38,411 bases of DNA from a bacterium UBP11_UBA4055 (GTDB lineage: Bacteria > UBA4055), in contig DFZN01000015.1 of assembly GCA_002382735.1 (NCBI GenBank), forward strand, positions 2,596-41,006, in the 5' to 3' direction. The first letter of the stretch is position 1, and the number at the start of each line of letters is the position of its first letter. The notes under the pieces are model-generated. The model saw only the letters and a list, made by a program, of their open reading frames with translations, was not told the DNA's origin and did no database searches. Below, piece after piece: positions 1-7,945 of the stretch. The position numbers and the translations under genes were made by a program.

Positions 1-794
1 GTCGGGCATGATATAATGTTGACCCCGTTTATTTTGTGCCCCAGCGATCTTAAGATTATTCTGGCGGCTTTGACCTCCTTCTTCACATCGCCTGTCAGAG
101 ACACTCTGATCGTGTCGCCTATGCCCTCATACAGAAGTATGCCCAGCCCGACGGAAGATTTGATCGATCCTGAAAAAATATTGCCCGCCTCTGTCACGCC
201 GAGATGAAGAGGGTAGTCGTAAAGTGAGCTTATTTTCTTATATGATTCTACCATTAGAGGCACATCGGAGGATTTGAGAGAAAGTACGATATTTGTAAAA
301 TTCTCTTCTTCGCAGTAGCCTATATATTTCGACATGCTCTCGACCATGCCCTGGGCTGTAACTTTATCGTATTTTTTAAGGATGTCCTTTTCAAGCGAGC
401 CTGAATTTACGCCAATTCTAACGGGGATTTTCGCCTTTGCGCATGATCTTAAGACCTCAGCGGTTTTCTCTTTTCCGCCTATATTGCCCGGGTTTATCCT
501 TATTTTGTCTATACCGTTCTCAACAGCGAGAAGTGCAAGTTCGTGGTCGAAGTGAATGTCGCCTATGAGGGGTATGTGTATATTCCTTTTGATCTCGGGT
601 ATCGCGGCGGCGGATTTTCTGTCGGGTATGGTCACCCTTACGATGTCGCAGCCTGCTTCCTCAAGCTCAAGTATCTGTTTAACAGTCGCTTCTGTATCTT
701 CCGTCTGAGTGTTGGTCATAGACTGAACAGCTATCGGGTTGTCTCCTCCGATAATTACATTTCCGATCCTGACCGTCCGGGTGGCTCTTCTCAT
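1..794 (-). CDS. ispG: 4-hydroxy-3-methylbut-2-enyl diphosphate synthase IspG (GcpE), 3' end cut by window edge
   Basis: This enzyme reduces MEcPP to HMBPP in the non-mevalonate isoprenoid pathway, using a [4Fe-4S] cluster. Reading the minus strand from the ATG at 794-792 gives MRRATRTVRIGNVIIGGDNP followed by IAVQSMTNTQTEDT, the usual IspG N-terminus with its QSMTNT motif. The TIM-barrel part continues (DIVRVTIPD, PLIGDIHFDH, IRINPGNIG) down to ...NIISCP at the left edge. The SCP is the beginning of the SCPTCGR-type cluster-binding segment, so only the C-terminal cluster domain is missing. The start lies one base after the stop of the rodZ-like gene upstream, so the two are cotranscribed. 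About 264 codons are visible out of the 350-400 usual for bacterial IspG. The partial frame is open to the edge and has no internal stop. Confidence 0.93.
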   Translation of the reverse strand, partial: MRRATRTVRIGNVIIGGDNPIAVQSMTNTQTEDTEATVKQILELEEAGCDIVRVTIPDRKSAAAIPEIKRNIHIPLIGDIHFDHELALLAVENGIDKIRINPGNIGGKEKTAEVLRSCAKAKIPVRIGVNSGSLEKDILKKYDKVTAQGMVESMSKYIGYCEEENFTNIVLSLKSSDVPLMVESYKKISSLYDYPLHLGVTEAGNIFSGSIKSSVGLGILLYEGIGDTIRVSLTGDVKKEVKAARIILRSLGHKINGVNIISCP

Positions 795-795
795 C

Positions 796-1629
796 TTATT
801 CTATCCCGTGAGTGATTCTTAAATATTCTCCGATCTTTTCCGATCTCCTGATACGCAACGCACCTGATCTTGAGATTTTAATAAAAGAACTCGCGTTCTT
901 CTGTTCCTTGAGGTCGTGAAGTACCCTTTCCTTTTCAAGCTCAAGTATGACCGCATTGCTTTTTCCCAGCTTGGCCTCTATCACCGACTCCGCCTTAAGG
1001 TCGAGAGACTGGCCCGGCATGAGCATAGTTTCCTTTACTTTCAGTGTGTCGGAATAATAACAGACATAACATGAATCCGAAGCCAGTATCCTGAAAGTGA
1101 AGAAGTCAGGTTTGTCATCGTCGAGCATGATGGAATCTTTTACATTAATGCTTATCCTGTCGCCCGGCTCGCCCTCAATAGTGATGATCTTGACGCCGGA
1201 TTCGCTCCTTCCGGTTTTTTCGCCCCGGTCCATCATGATATATATGTGCCGCGTAAATATGAAGAGCGAGATGAAAAGTAAAAGGACAAGTAATATCAGC
1301 CTGTGCACATAAAGAAAAAGAAGAACTCTTTTAGTGCTTTTAAAAATAATATCCGACTTTCTTCTCTCTTCGGCGTGCGTGCTTAAAAGATCAAGGATGG
1401 CGTCGCTTTTTTCCTCTTTTTTCTCTTCTTCAGGTAAAGCAATCGCCAGATAAGCGGCATATTTCTTAAGAAAGAGATCGAAGTAGGAGGCAGGGATGTT
1501 CTCAGTATCGTTATTTTCGAGAGCAGAAATGAAATTCTCCCTGATCTTTGTACGCTCCGCCACTTCAGGTATGGAAAGACCGAGCTCCTCCCTTTTGTTC
1601 TTCAGAATATTTCCGATGTCTTTTTTCAA
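796..1629 (-). CDS. rodZ: RodZ-like helix-turn-helix membrane protein
   Basis: This is a 277-residue cytoskeletal-type protein. An N-terminal HTH_25-type helix-turn-helix (about residues 5-65, IGNILKNKREELGLSIPEVA) is followed by a charged linker and a single membrane segment (about 107-130, LILLVLLLFISLFIF). A periplasmic region (about 145-277) resembles the DUF4115 domain of RodZ, with GEPGDRISINVKDS. In characterised bacteria RodZ links MreB filaments to the wall-elongation complex. The start is TTG at 1629-1627, preceded by GGAG five bases upstream. A strong promoter (1659-1687) lies just behind it. It is followed by ispG after one base; rodZ-ispG neighbourhoods recur in several bacterial groups. 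The family call is good; a role in cell shape here is inferred. Confidence 0.8.
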   Translation of the reverse strand: MKKDIGNILKNKREELGLSIPEVAERTKIRENFISALENNDTENIPASYFDLFLKKYAAYLAIALPEEEKKEEKSDAILDLLSTHAEERRKSDIIFKSTKRVLLFLYVHRLILLVLLLFISLFIFTRHIYIMMDRGEKTGRSESGVKIITIEGEPGDRISINVKDSIMLDDDKPDFFTFRILASDSCYVCYYSDTLKVKETMLMPGQSLDLKAESVIEAKLGKSNAVILELEKERVLHDLKEQKNASSFIKISRSGALRIRRSEKIGEYLRITHGIE

Positions 1630-1658
1630 TGCGGCTCCGGTTAGGATTATTCTAAGGG

Positions 1659-1687
1659 AATATAATCAGATATGAAGGTTTTGTCAA
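1659..1687 (-). promoter_or_regulatory. Sigma70-type promoter for the rodZ-ispG operon
   Basis: On the minus strand TTGACA (1687-1682) is followed by a 17-base spacer and TATATT (1664-1659). Both the hexamers and the spacing match the housekeeping consensus. Transcription would begin near 1652, about 23 bases before the TTG start of the rodZ-like gene. Confidence 0.75.
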
Positions 1688-1768
1688 AATGAAATGAACC
1701 AATCGATTTTGCAGATGTATAATTTCAGTTTTGCCGGAGTGAGGTGAAATGTTAGCATAAGTTTAAGC

Positions 1769-1797
1769 TTGACATTAATATGAAAAAATCATATTTT
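1769..1797 (+). promoter_or_regulatory. Sigma70-type promoter for the polysaccharide operon
   Basis: TTGACA (1769-1774), a 17-base spacer and TATTTT (1792-1797) form a near-consensus promoter reading into the SLBB gene. The predicted transcript start near 1804 lies downstream of the first possible start codon (1780) of that open frame, which argues that the real start is further in, at 1837 or 1840. Confidence 0.7.
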
Positions 1798-1823
1798 TGC
1801 CGGTTCGTAAAAATGAAATTAAC

Positions 1824-1829
1824 GAGGGG
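1824..1829 (+). promoter_or_regulatory. Ribosome binding site deciding the SLBB gene start
   Basis: GAGGGG lies seven bases before GTG 1837 and ten before TTG 1840. No comparable site precedes ATG 1780 or ATG 1813. Confidence 0.6.
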
Positions 1830-1836
1830 TGGAATA

Positions 1837-4572
1837 GTGTTGATCATTACAAGAGTTAAAACAATACTTATATGCTTTGTACTACTGTCTGCTTCATACA
1901 AAGTATGCGCACAAGAAAACTCAGAGTCACTAATAGATCTTGAATTTACTAAAATACAACAGGAATTTCAGGAAACAGAACCGGCTGGAGAGCAGGCCAT
2001 TCCTCAAAGTAAACTGCTTGAAGAACTCCAGAAGCCGGGAAACGAAGTTTTGCTCGAGCAGCTTAGGAACGGAAAATTAAAAATCGATGACACTTTCGAT
2101 CCCGATCAGAATATTGATGAAATAAAAAAAATAAGTGGGCAGGAAGATGAGGAGGCAGAAGTAGATGAATTAACAGACGATGATGACAAAAAGCTCAAGG
2201 TGGCAACATCGCTCGAGAAATATTTTGATAAGAACGAATACTTTGAATCGATAAGAGACTTTTATGGTTATAAAATTTTTCTCCAGGACCCTGAAGAGGC
2301 AAGAAAGAATAGGGCAAAAGTAGATCTGTATGCCCCAAGAAACACAAACCATATAATCGGACCGGGTGACGGATTTCTCCTAACTGTCTGGGGCGATGCT
2401 GAATTTCAGAGGAGACTCGTAGTGTCTGGTGAAGGGACCGTTTATATTGAAAATGTTGGCGTTATCACCGTACACGGTTTGAGTCTTGATGAATTTGAAA
2501 AGAAGCTTAAAAACGCCCTGTCCCGAAAATTCAGAACTATTGATCCTCCAGACGGAAGGCCGACTACATTCTTTGACATATATTTTGACAAGCTGAGTGT
2601 GGTTAATGTATTTGTGACAGGAGAAGTAAACCTGCCGGGTCCACATCAGCTGTCGCCCAATTCAACTATGATAAGCGCATTGATCTACGCCAAAGGAGTA
2701 ACTTCAAAGGGTTCATTGAGAAATATTGAATTGATAAGAGACGGTAAGGTGTATAAAGTATTCGATGTATATGACTATCTTCAGACAGGCAAAGAAGTGA
2801 ACGATATTCCTCTAAAAAACGGAGATAATATATTTGTAGGAACCAGAAAGAATACGATCAGCCTTGAAGGAGAAGTGCTTTTCCCTCTTAAGTATGAATT
2901 AAAAGAAAGTGAATCACTTGCGGACCTCATCAAGTTTTCAGGTGGCTTATTGGCAACTGCGGCAGTGGATAAGATACAAGTCGAGAGAATAGCGCCATTA
3001 GAACAAAGAGTTAGCCCCATTGTATATACCACAATATTTGATGCTGATTTTACTAAGGTCGAAGACGGTAAAATCACAGTATTGCCTATTGAACTTTATG
3101 ACAGAGATGTGGTAAAGGTACACTCTTTGCCAAAAATAATGATGAATTATGTCGCAATTAACGGGGCGGTTTTCAGGAAAGGCAGGTATCATTTTGATAA
3201 AGGAATGACCCTGGAAGATCTTTTACAGAAGTCCGGAGGTATAATGGCGGATGCATATATGAATAAGATCGAGCTGGTAAGAACCCTACCAGATCAAAAT
3301 AAAGAATATGTGAGCCTGGACTTGAGTAAAAATGAATGTTTCGACATTGAACTGAACAATCTCGACAGCGTTAATATTAAATCGAAGTGGGATCTTCTTT
3401 CAAAAAAGGTAGTTATAATAAGCGGCTATATCCAGCAGCCCGGGTTTGAATATCTCGCCGACAGCACCAGGGTTTCCGATCTGATATTTTCAAGAGGGGG
3501 CATATTAGATGAGTGGAGAAAGAACAGGACATACCTCCTAAGAGCTGAACTCACCAGGTATAATCCTGACGGTGTAACAACAAAGATTATTAATCTTAAT
3601 CTTGAGAAGATCCTGAGCGGAGACAAGGAGGAAGATATTTTACTCAAAGACGGTGATCAGTTAAGAATATATGACCATTACATGGTCTATAGAGAAGGTG
3701 ATGTTGAAATATCAGGTTATGTGAAAAATGAAGGGGTATATAGATTAAGCACGAATATGACAGTTGAGGATCTTATATTAAAGGCCCACGGTTTTAAGGA
3801 GGGGGCATATGAATTTATGGCTGTTGTATTCAGAATGAACAATACCGAAAACAGTAGTGATTCACTTTCTCAGGTTTATGAAGTAAAGCTAACAAAAGAT
3901 TTTTTAAAGAGCGGTGAAATAACAAAATCTAACTTTGTTTTGAGAGACAACGACCATGTTGTTGTAAGAAAGAGCCCTTATTACAGAGACCTAAGAAAAG
4001 TTACAATATCTGGAGAAGTTCAATTTCCCGGATTATATACACTTGTTTCTAAGACCGAAACTATGCGTGATCTTATAGAAAGAGCAGGAGGGCTGACATC
4101 AGAGGCTTATATAGACGGTGTTCTTTTCTCAAGGGATTCTGTAAAAGTTGTTTCTGATTTTAAAAGGGCTTATGAAAAAAATGACAAACACGGAATTGTT
4201 TTAAAAGATAAGGACGATATTCATATTCCAAAGCACCCGGGAACTGTTTCAGTTGAAGGTTTTGTATATACACCGGGACTTATTAACTACAGAAAAGACT
4301 GGAGTGCAAAAGATTATATTAATGCAGCAGGCGGTACAATAGCCGACCTTGAATTCCTATCTTCTGATCCGGTAATTTATTACCCGGGCGGAAACGCCAA
4401 AGTTGATGACGGGTGGTTCTCTTCGCCAACAGTTAAAGAGGGATCAAGGATTGTAGTTCCTAAGATCAAAAGAGAGGCTGAAAAAGAATGGAGAACCGAA
4501 ATAAGGGCATGGCTGGGACTTCTTACATCAGCTGTAACTCTGGTTCTTCTTTACCAAGCAGCTCAAGACTAA
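1837..4572 (+). CDS. Outer-membrane polysaccharide export protein with seven SLBB domains (Wza-like)
   Basis: This is a periplasmic/outer-membrane channel component for export of the glycan made by this cluster. From GTG 1837 it has 911 residues. It begins with a signal peptide (TILICFVLLSASYKVCA, then QEN), followed by an acidic, charged linker of about 110 residues. The Poly_export domain follows (GPGDGFLLTVWGD). Seven SLBB-type repeats then begin with VFVTGEVNLPG, ISLEGEVLFP, VAINGAVFRKG, VIISGYIQQPG, VEISGYVKNEG, VTISGEVQFPG and VSVEGFVYTPG. A C-terminal hydrophobic helix (WLGLLTSAVTLVLLYQ) may cross the outer membrane, as in Wza. E. coli Wza has about 380 residues and fewer repeats, so this belongs to the long, multi-SLBB type. 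The open frame extends back to 1780, but the promoter position and ribosome binding site favour 1837. It is the first gene of the operon. Confidence 0.88.
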   Translation: MLIITRVKTILICFVLLSASYKVCAQENSESLIDLEFTKIQQEFQETEPAGEQAIPQSKLLEELQKPGNEVLLEQLRNGKLKIDDTFDPDQNIDEIKKISGQEDEEAEVDELTDDDDKKLKVATSLEKYFDKNEYFESIRDFYGYKIFLQDPEEARKNRAKVDLYAPRNTNHIIGPGDGFLLTVWGDAEFQRRLVVSGEGTVYIENVGVITVHGLSLDEFEKKLKNALSRKFRTIDPPDGRPTTFFDIYFDKLSVVNVFVTGEVNLPGPHQLSPNSTMISALIYAKGVTSKGSLRNIELIRDGKVYKVFDVYDYLQTGKEVNDIPLKNGDNIFVGTRKNTISLEGEVLFPLKYELKESESLADLIKFSGGLLATAAVDKIQVERIAPLEQRVSPIVYTTIFDADFTKVEDGKITVLPIELYDRDVVKVHSLPKIMMNYVAINGAVFRKGRYHFDKGMTLEDLLQKSGGIMADAYMNKIELVRTLPDQNKEYVSLDLSKNECFDIELNNLDSVNIKSKWDLLSKKVVIISGYIQQPGFEYLADSTRVSDLIFSRGGILDEWRKNRTYLLRAELTRYNPDGVTTKIINLNLEKILSGDKEEDILLKDGDQLRIYDHYMVYREGDVEISGYVKNEGVYRLSTNMTVEDLILKAHGFKEGAYEFMAVVFRMNNTENSSDSLSQVYEVKLTKDFLKSGEITKSNFVLRDNDHVVVRKSPYYRDLRKVTISGEVQFPGLYTLVSKTETMRDLIERAGGLTSEAYIDGVLFSRDSVKVVSDFKRAYEKNDKHGIVLKDKDDIHIPKHPGTVSVEGFVYTPGLINYRKDWSAKDYINAAGGTIADLEFLSSDPVIYYPGGNAKVDDGWFSSPTVKEGSRIVVPKIKREAEKEWRTEIRAWLGLLTSAVTLVLLYQAAQD

Positions 4573-4584
4573 GGAAATAATAAT

Positions 4585-5658
4585 TTGAAAATTCTTATCA
4601 CGGGTACTGCCGGATTTATCGGTTATCATCTTGCAGAGAGACTTATATCTGACGGTTATGATGTTGTAGGCTTGGACAGTATTAATGACTATTATGACAT
4701 TAGAGTTAAGTTCGGAAGGCTTGAGCGGTCAGGGATATCTCAAAGTTCTCTTGAGTATAACAAGCTGTACCAAAGCGATAAGTATAAGAATTACAAATTT
4801 ATAAAGCTAAATCTTGAAGATAAAGAAAATCTTTCGGATCTTTTCAAGAAAGAAAAATTCGATGCAGTATGTAATCTTGCCGCTCAGGCCGGTGTCCGCT
4901 ACAGCCTCACAAATCCGGATGTGTATATTAAGTCAAACATCTCAGGATTTATGAATATTCTTGAAGACTGCAGGCATAATGATGTTAAGAACCTTGTTTA
5001 CGCCAGCAGTTCAAGCGTTTACGGCATGAATGAGGAATATCCATTCTCGATCCACCACAATGTTGATCATCCGGTCAGTCTTTATGCGGCATCAAAAAAA
5101 TCCAATGAGCTGATGGCCCACTGTTACAGCCACCTTTACGGGATATGTACAACTGGACTGAGATTCTTCACGGTTTACGGACCATGGGGAAGGCCGGACA
5201 TGGCTCTTTTTCTGTTCACTAAGGCGATCATTGAAGGCAGGCCGATCGATGTTTTTAACAACGGCCAGATGAGAAGGGATTTTACTTACATTGACGACAT
5301 TGTTGAAGGGATCGTAAGAGTTATAAAAAAACCGGCAAAACCCAACCCGGAATGGACTGGAAAAGATCCTGATCCCGGAACATCTGTTGCTCCATACAGA
5401 ATATATAACATCGGCAGCAACAAACCTGTTCTTCTCATGGATTTCATACAAACTATCGAGAACTGCCTTGGAGTCGAAGCAAAAAAGAACATGCTGCCTC
5501 TTCAGCCGGGTGATGTTCCCGCAAGCCATGCGGATGTGACAGACCTCATGAACGACATGGGGTACAAACCTGAGACAACAGTAAAGGAAGGTATAAAAAA
5601 ATTCCTTGAATGGTACATTGACTTTTATAATATCAAAATAAAGCTGAGAGAGATATAA
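4585..5658 (+). CDS. UDP-glucuronate 4-epimerase
   Basis: This extended short-chain dehydrogenase/reductase has 357 residues and very probably interconverts UDP-glucuronate and UDP-galacturonate through a 4-keto intermediate. It shows the NAD-binding motif GTAGFIGYHLAERL at the N-terminus, SSSSVYG and the catalytic YAASK. The GLDSINDYYD segment and the long insertion before LEYNKLYQSD are typical of the GalU-epimerase (Cap1J/LspL) subgroup rather than GalE. It starts at TTG with AAGGAA upstream, 12 bases after the SLBB gene, and abuts the UDP-sugar dehydrogenase. UDP-GlcNAc(A) 4-epimerase activity is a less likely alternative. Confidence 0.85.
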   Translation: MKILITGTAGFIGYHLAERLISDGYDVVGLDSINDYYDIRVKFGRLERSGISQSSLEYNKLYQSDKYKNYKFIKLNLEDKENLSDLFKKEKFDAVCNLAAQAGVRYSLTNPDVYIKSNISGFMNILEDCRHNDVKNLVYASSSSVYGMNEEYPFSIHHNVDHPVSLYAASKKSNELMAHCYSHLYGICTTGLRFFTVYGPWGRPDMALFLFTKAIIEGRPIDVFNNGQMRRDFTYIDDIVEGIVRVIKKPAKPNPEWTGKDPDPGTSVAPYRIYNIGSNKPVLLMDFIQTIENCLGVEAKKNMLPLQPGDVPASHADVTDLMNDMGYKPETTVKEGIKKFLEWYIDFYNIKIKLREI

Positions 5659-6918
5659 ATGAAGAAGCACAGGATAGGCGTGATTGGCCTTGGATATGTC
5701 GGACTTCCGCTTGCGGTAGAGTTCGGTAAAGTGTTCGATACAGTGGGGTTTGATATTAACTCTAAAAGGGTAGATGAGCTGAATAAGGGTATCGACAGAA
5801 CCCTTGAGGTTGAAGCAAAGGACCTTAAATCTGCAAAATTACTTAACTGCACATCAAAACTCGAAGAGCTTAAGAAGTGTGATTTTTTTATCGTCGCTGT
5901 TCCTACGCCTGTAGATAAGTACAAAAACCCCGACCTTACGCCGCTGATCAGAGCTTCGGAGACTGTAGGTAAAGTTATAAAGAAGAAGGATATCGTGGTT
6001 TATGAGTCAACAGTATATCCCGGTGCAACTGAAGAAGACTGTATTCCGGTCGTAGAGAAGATTTCCGGTCTTAAAATGAACAAAGATTTCTTCTGCGGAT
6101 TTTCACCAGAGAGGATCAATCCCGGCGATAAAGTTCATACTTTGACGACCATCAAAAAGATCACCAGCGGTTCAACTCCTGAATCGGCTGAAGAGATCGA
6201 TCAGGTTTACAGAAAAGTGATCAAGGCAGGTACGCACAAAGCCTCGTCAATTAAGGTTGCAGAAGCCGCAAAGGTCATAGAAAACTCTCAGAGGGATATA
6301 AATATCGCTTTCGTGAACGAGCTTGCCGTCCTGTTCGACAGAATGGGCATAGATACAATTGAAGTCCTTGAGGCAGCCGGTACAAAATGGAATTTCCTTC
6401 CGTTCAGACCGGGGCTTGTGGGAGGGCACTGCATAGGCGTCGATCCATACTATCTTACACACAAAGCTGAGGAGATCGGCTATCATCCTGAAGTAATACT
6501 TGCAGGAAGAAGGATCAATGACAATATGGGTACATTCGTTGCAAATAAAGTCATAAAACTGATGATAGGCAAGGGACACACGATAAAGGATTCAAGAGTG
6601 ATGGTTCTGGGAATGACTTTCAAAGAGAACTGCCCGGACATCAGGAATTCAAGAGTGATCGATATAATAAATGAGCTGAATGAATTCGGATGCAGAGTGG
6701 ATGTTTACGATCCGTGGGCGGACAGACATGAGGTCAAAGAAGAGTATGGTGTCGATCTTGTAGCAAAACCGGGCAAAAATTACAGTGCCGTTATCTGCGC
6801 AGTCGCTCATGACGAGTTCAGAAAGATCGACCTTAATAAGATGAAGAAAGACAAGAATGCCGTGGTGTACGATGTGAAAAGCATACTTGATAAAAACAAT
6901 ATAGACGGAAGATTGTAG
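5659..6918 (+). CDS. Nucleotide sugar 6-dehydrogenase (UDP-GlcNAc/GalNAc dehydrogenase type, WbpA/TviB-like)
   Basis: This 419-residue enzyme oxidises C6 of a UDP-sugar to the carboxylate with two NAD. The N-terminal Rossmann domain has GLGYVGLPLAVEFG. The central domain has EAAKVIENSQRDINIAFVNE, which carries the catalytic Lys and Asn. The active-site cysteine is in GGHCIGVDPYYL, and the C-terminal domain has GMTFKENCPDIRNS. The pattern fits the UDP-N-acetylhexosamine dehydrogenases better than UDP-glucose dehydrogenase (Ugd). The ATG follows the stop of the epimerase directly, suggesting tight coupling. With the epimerase it would supply uronic-acid building blocks. Exact substrate cannot be read from the sequence. 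Confidence 0.87.
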   Translation: MKKHRIGVIGLGYVGLPLAVEFGKVFDTVGFDINSKRVDELNKGIDRTLEVEAKDLKSAKLLNCTSKLEELKKCDFFIVAVPTPVDKYKNPDLTPLIRASETVGKVIKKKDIVVYESTVYPGATEEDCIPVVEKISGLKMNKDFFCGFSPERINPGDKVHTLTTIKKITSGSTPESAEEIDQVYRKVIKAGTHKASSIKVAEAAKVIENSQRDINIAFVNELAVLFDRMGIDTIEVLEAAGTKWNFLPFRPGLVGGHCIGVDPYYLTHKAEEIGYHPEVILAGRRINDNMGTFVANKVIKLMIGKGHTIKDSRVMVLGMTFKENCPDIRNSRVIDIINELNEFGCRVDVYDPWADRHEVKEEYGVDLVAKPGKNYSAVICAVAHDEFRKIDLNKMKKDKNAVVYDVKSILDKNNIDGRL

Positions 6919-6927
6919 GAGGAGATT

Positions 6928-7929
6928 TTGTCGGAGAATATACAGCTGGAAAATAGTAGCAGTGACGAATTTACACAAAGAAATATCGATTTTTTTTATC
7001 TGATCGGAATTCTCTGGCACCATAAGAAGTTTATTTTCGGTGCTACTTTCATAGCTGGAGTAGTTTCGATAATATATGTACTTGTAGCTACACCTTATTA
7101 TATGTCTGTAGCCACAATGTATCCTGTCAACAAAGAAGACGGAGGTCCTCTAAAGCAACTTGCAGTTAGCTTAGGAATTTCTAATAAAACGAGCGGATAC
7201 TACATTTTTGATGTTTTGCAGAGCAGAAGGATATCTTCTGAAATTATATACAGTAAATACAAATCTGAATGGATCCCCGATTCAGTAACTCTTATTGAAT
7301 TTTGGGATATGGATGAGCTTGATGTTTCTGAGAACAGGATATTCGAGCTTGCTGTTAGAACACTTGGTAGCGTAGTAACAATAAAGGAAGATAAAGAGAC
7401 TAACCTCATAAATCTTAGCGTAATAACCAAAGATAAATATATTTCCAAAGCTATTGCCGATAAATATATTGAAGCAACAATTAATTATCTTAATCATGAA
7501 GAGCAAACTTCAATTAAACAGAGCATAAAATTCACTCACGATAGATTATTAGTGGTCAAGGAACAGTTAAAAAATTCCGAAAACGAGCTGGTGGCATTTC
7601 AGGAAGTCAATGCGAGGACTACATCACCGTATTTATCAATGGAATCAAAAAAGAAAATTCAGGATATTGAACTTATAAGAAGCGTTGTAATACTTTTAGA
7701 GAAGCAACTTGAGCTTTTAAAGATCGAAGAGGTCAAAGAAAAACCTATTATAAATATTCTAGACAGACCAGAAGTTAGAGATAAACCTGTAAAACCAAAG
7801 AAAAGAGAAGTAGTTATGGTCAATACAATACTTACATTTTTCTCTGCTTTTATTCTTGTAATACTAAATGAAAAAGCAAAAAAGTATGCCATTTATGATC
7901 GGTTAGTCAAAGAGTTAAAAAGGAAATAA
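6928..7929 (+). CDS. Wzz-type chain-length determinant (polysaccharide co-polymerase)
   Basis: This inner-membrane protein of 333 residues controls polymer length with Wzy. A short cytoplasmic N-terminus leads to a first membrane helix (about residues 33-55, FGATFIAGVVSIIYVLVA). A periplasmic domain follows, with a long charged coiled-coil-like stretch (about 205-260). A second helix lies near 295-313 (TILTFFSAFILVIL) after a proline-rich segment (DKPVKPKKRE). There is no fused tyrosine kinase domain, so it is the O-antigen-type Wzz rather than Wzc. The start is TTG, preceded by GGAGGA, nine bases after the dehydrogenase. Confidence 0.83.
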   Translation: MSENIQLENSSSDEFTQRNIDFFYLIGILWHHKKFIFGATFIAGVVSIIYVLVATPYYMSVATMYPVNKEDGGPLKQLAVSLGISNKTSGYYIFDVLQSRRISSEIIYSKYKSEWIPDSVTLIEFWDMDELDVSENRIFELAVRTLGSVVTIKEDKETNLINLSVITKDKYISKAIADKYIEATINYLNHEEQTSIKQSIKFTHDRLLVVKEQLKNSENELVAFQEVNARTTSPYLSMESKKKIQDIELIRSVVILLEKQLELLKIEEVKEKPIINILDRPEVRDKPVKPKKREVVMVNTILTFFSAFILVILNEKAKKYAIYDRLVKELKRK

Positions 7930-7945
7930 TGAATATCCTTAAATT

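Noticed and set aside
1..815. Plus-strand open frames at 16-207, 334-555 and 543-815
   Set aside because: They are antisense shadows of ispG, which reads continuously on the minus strand with clear family motifs.
5092..5670. A 192-codon minus-strand frame across the epimerase gene
   Set aside because: The plus-strand frame has full epimerase motifs; the antisense product has no recognisable domain.
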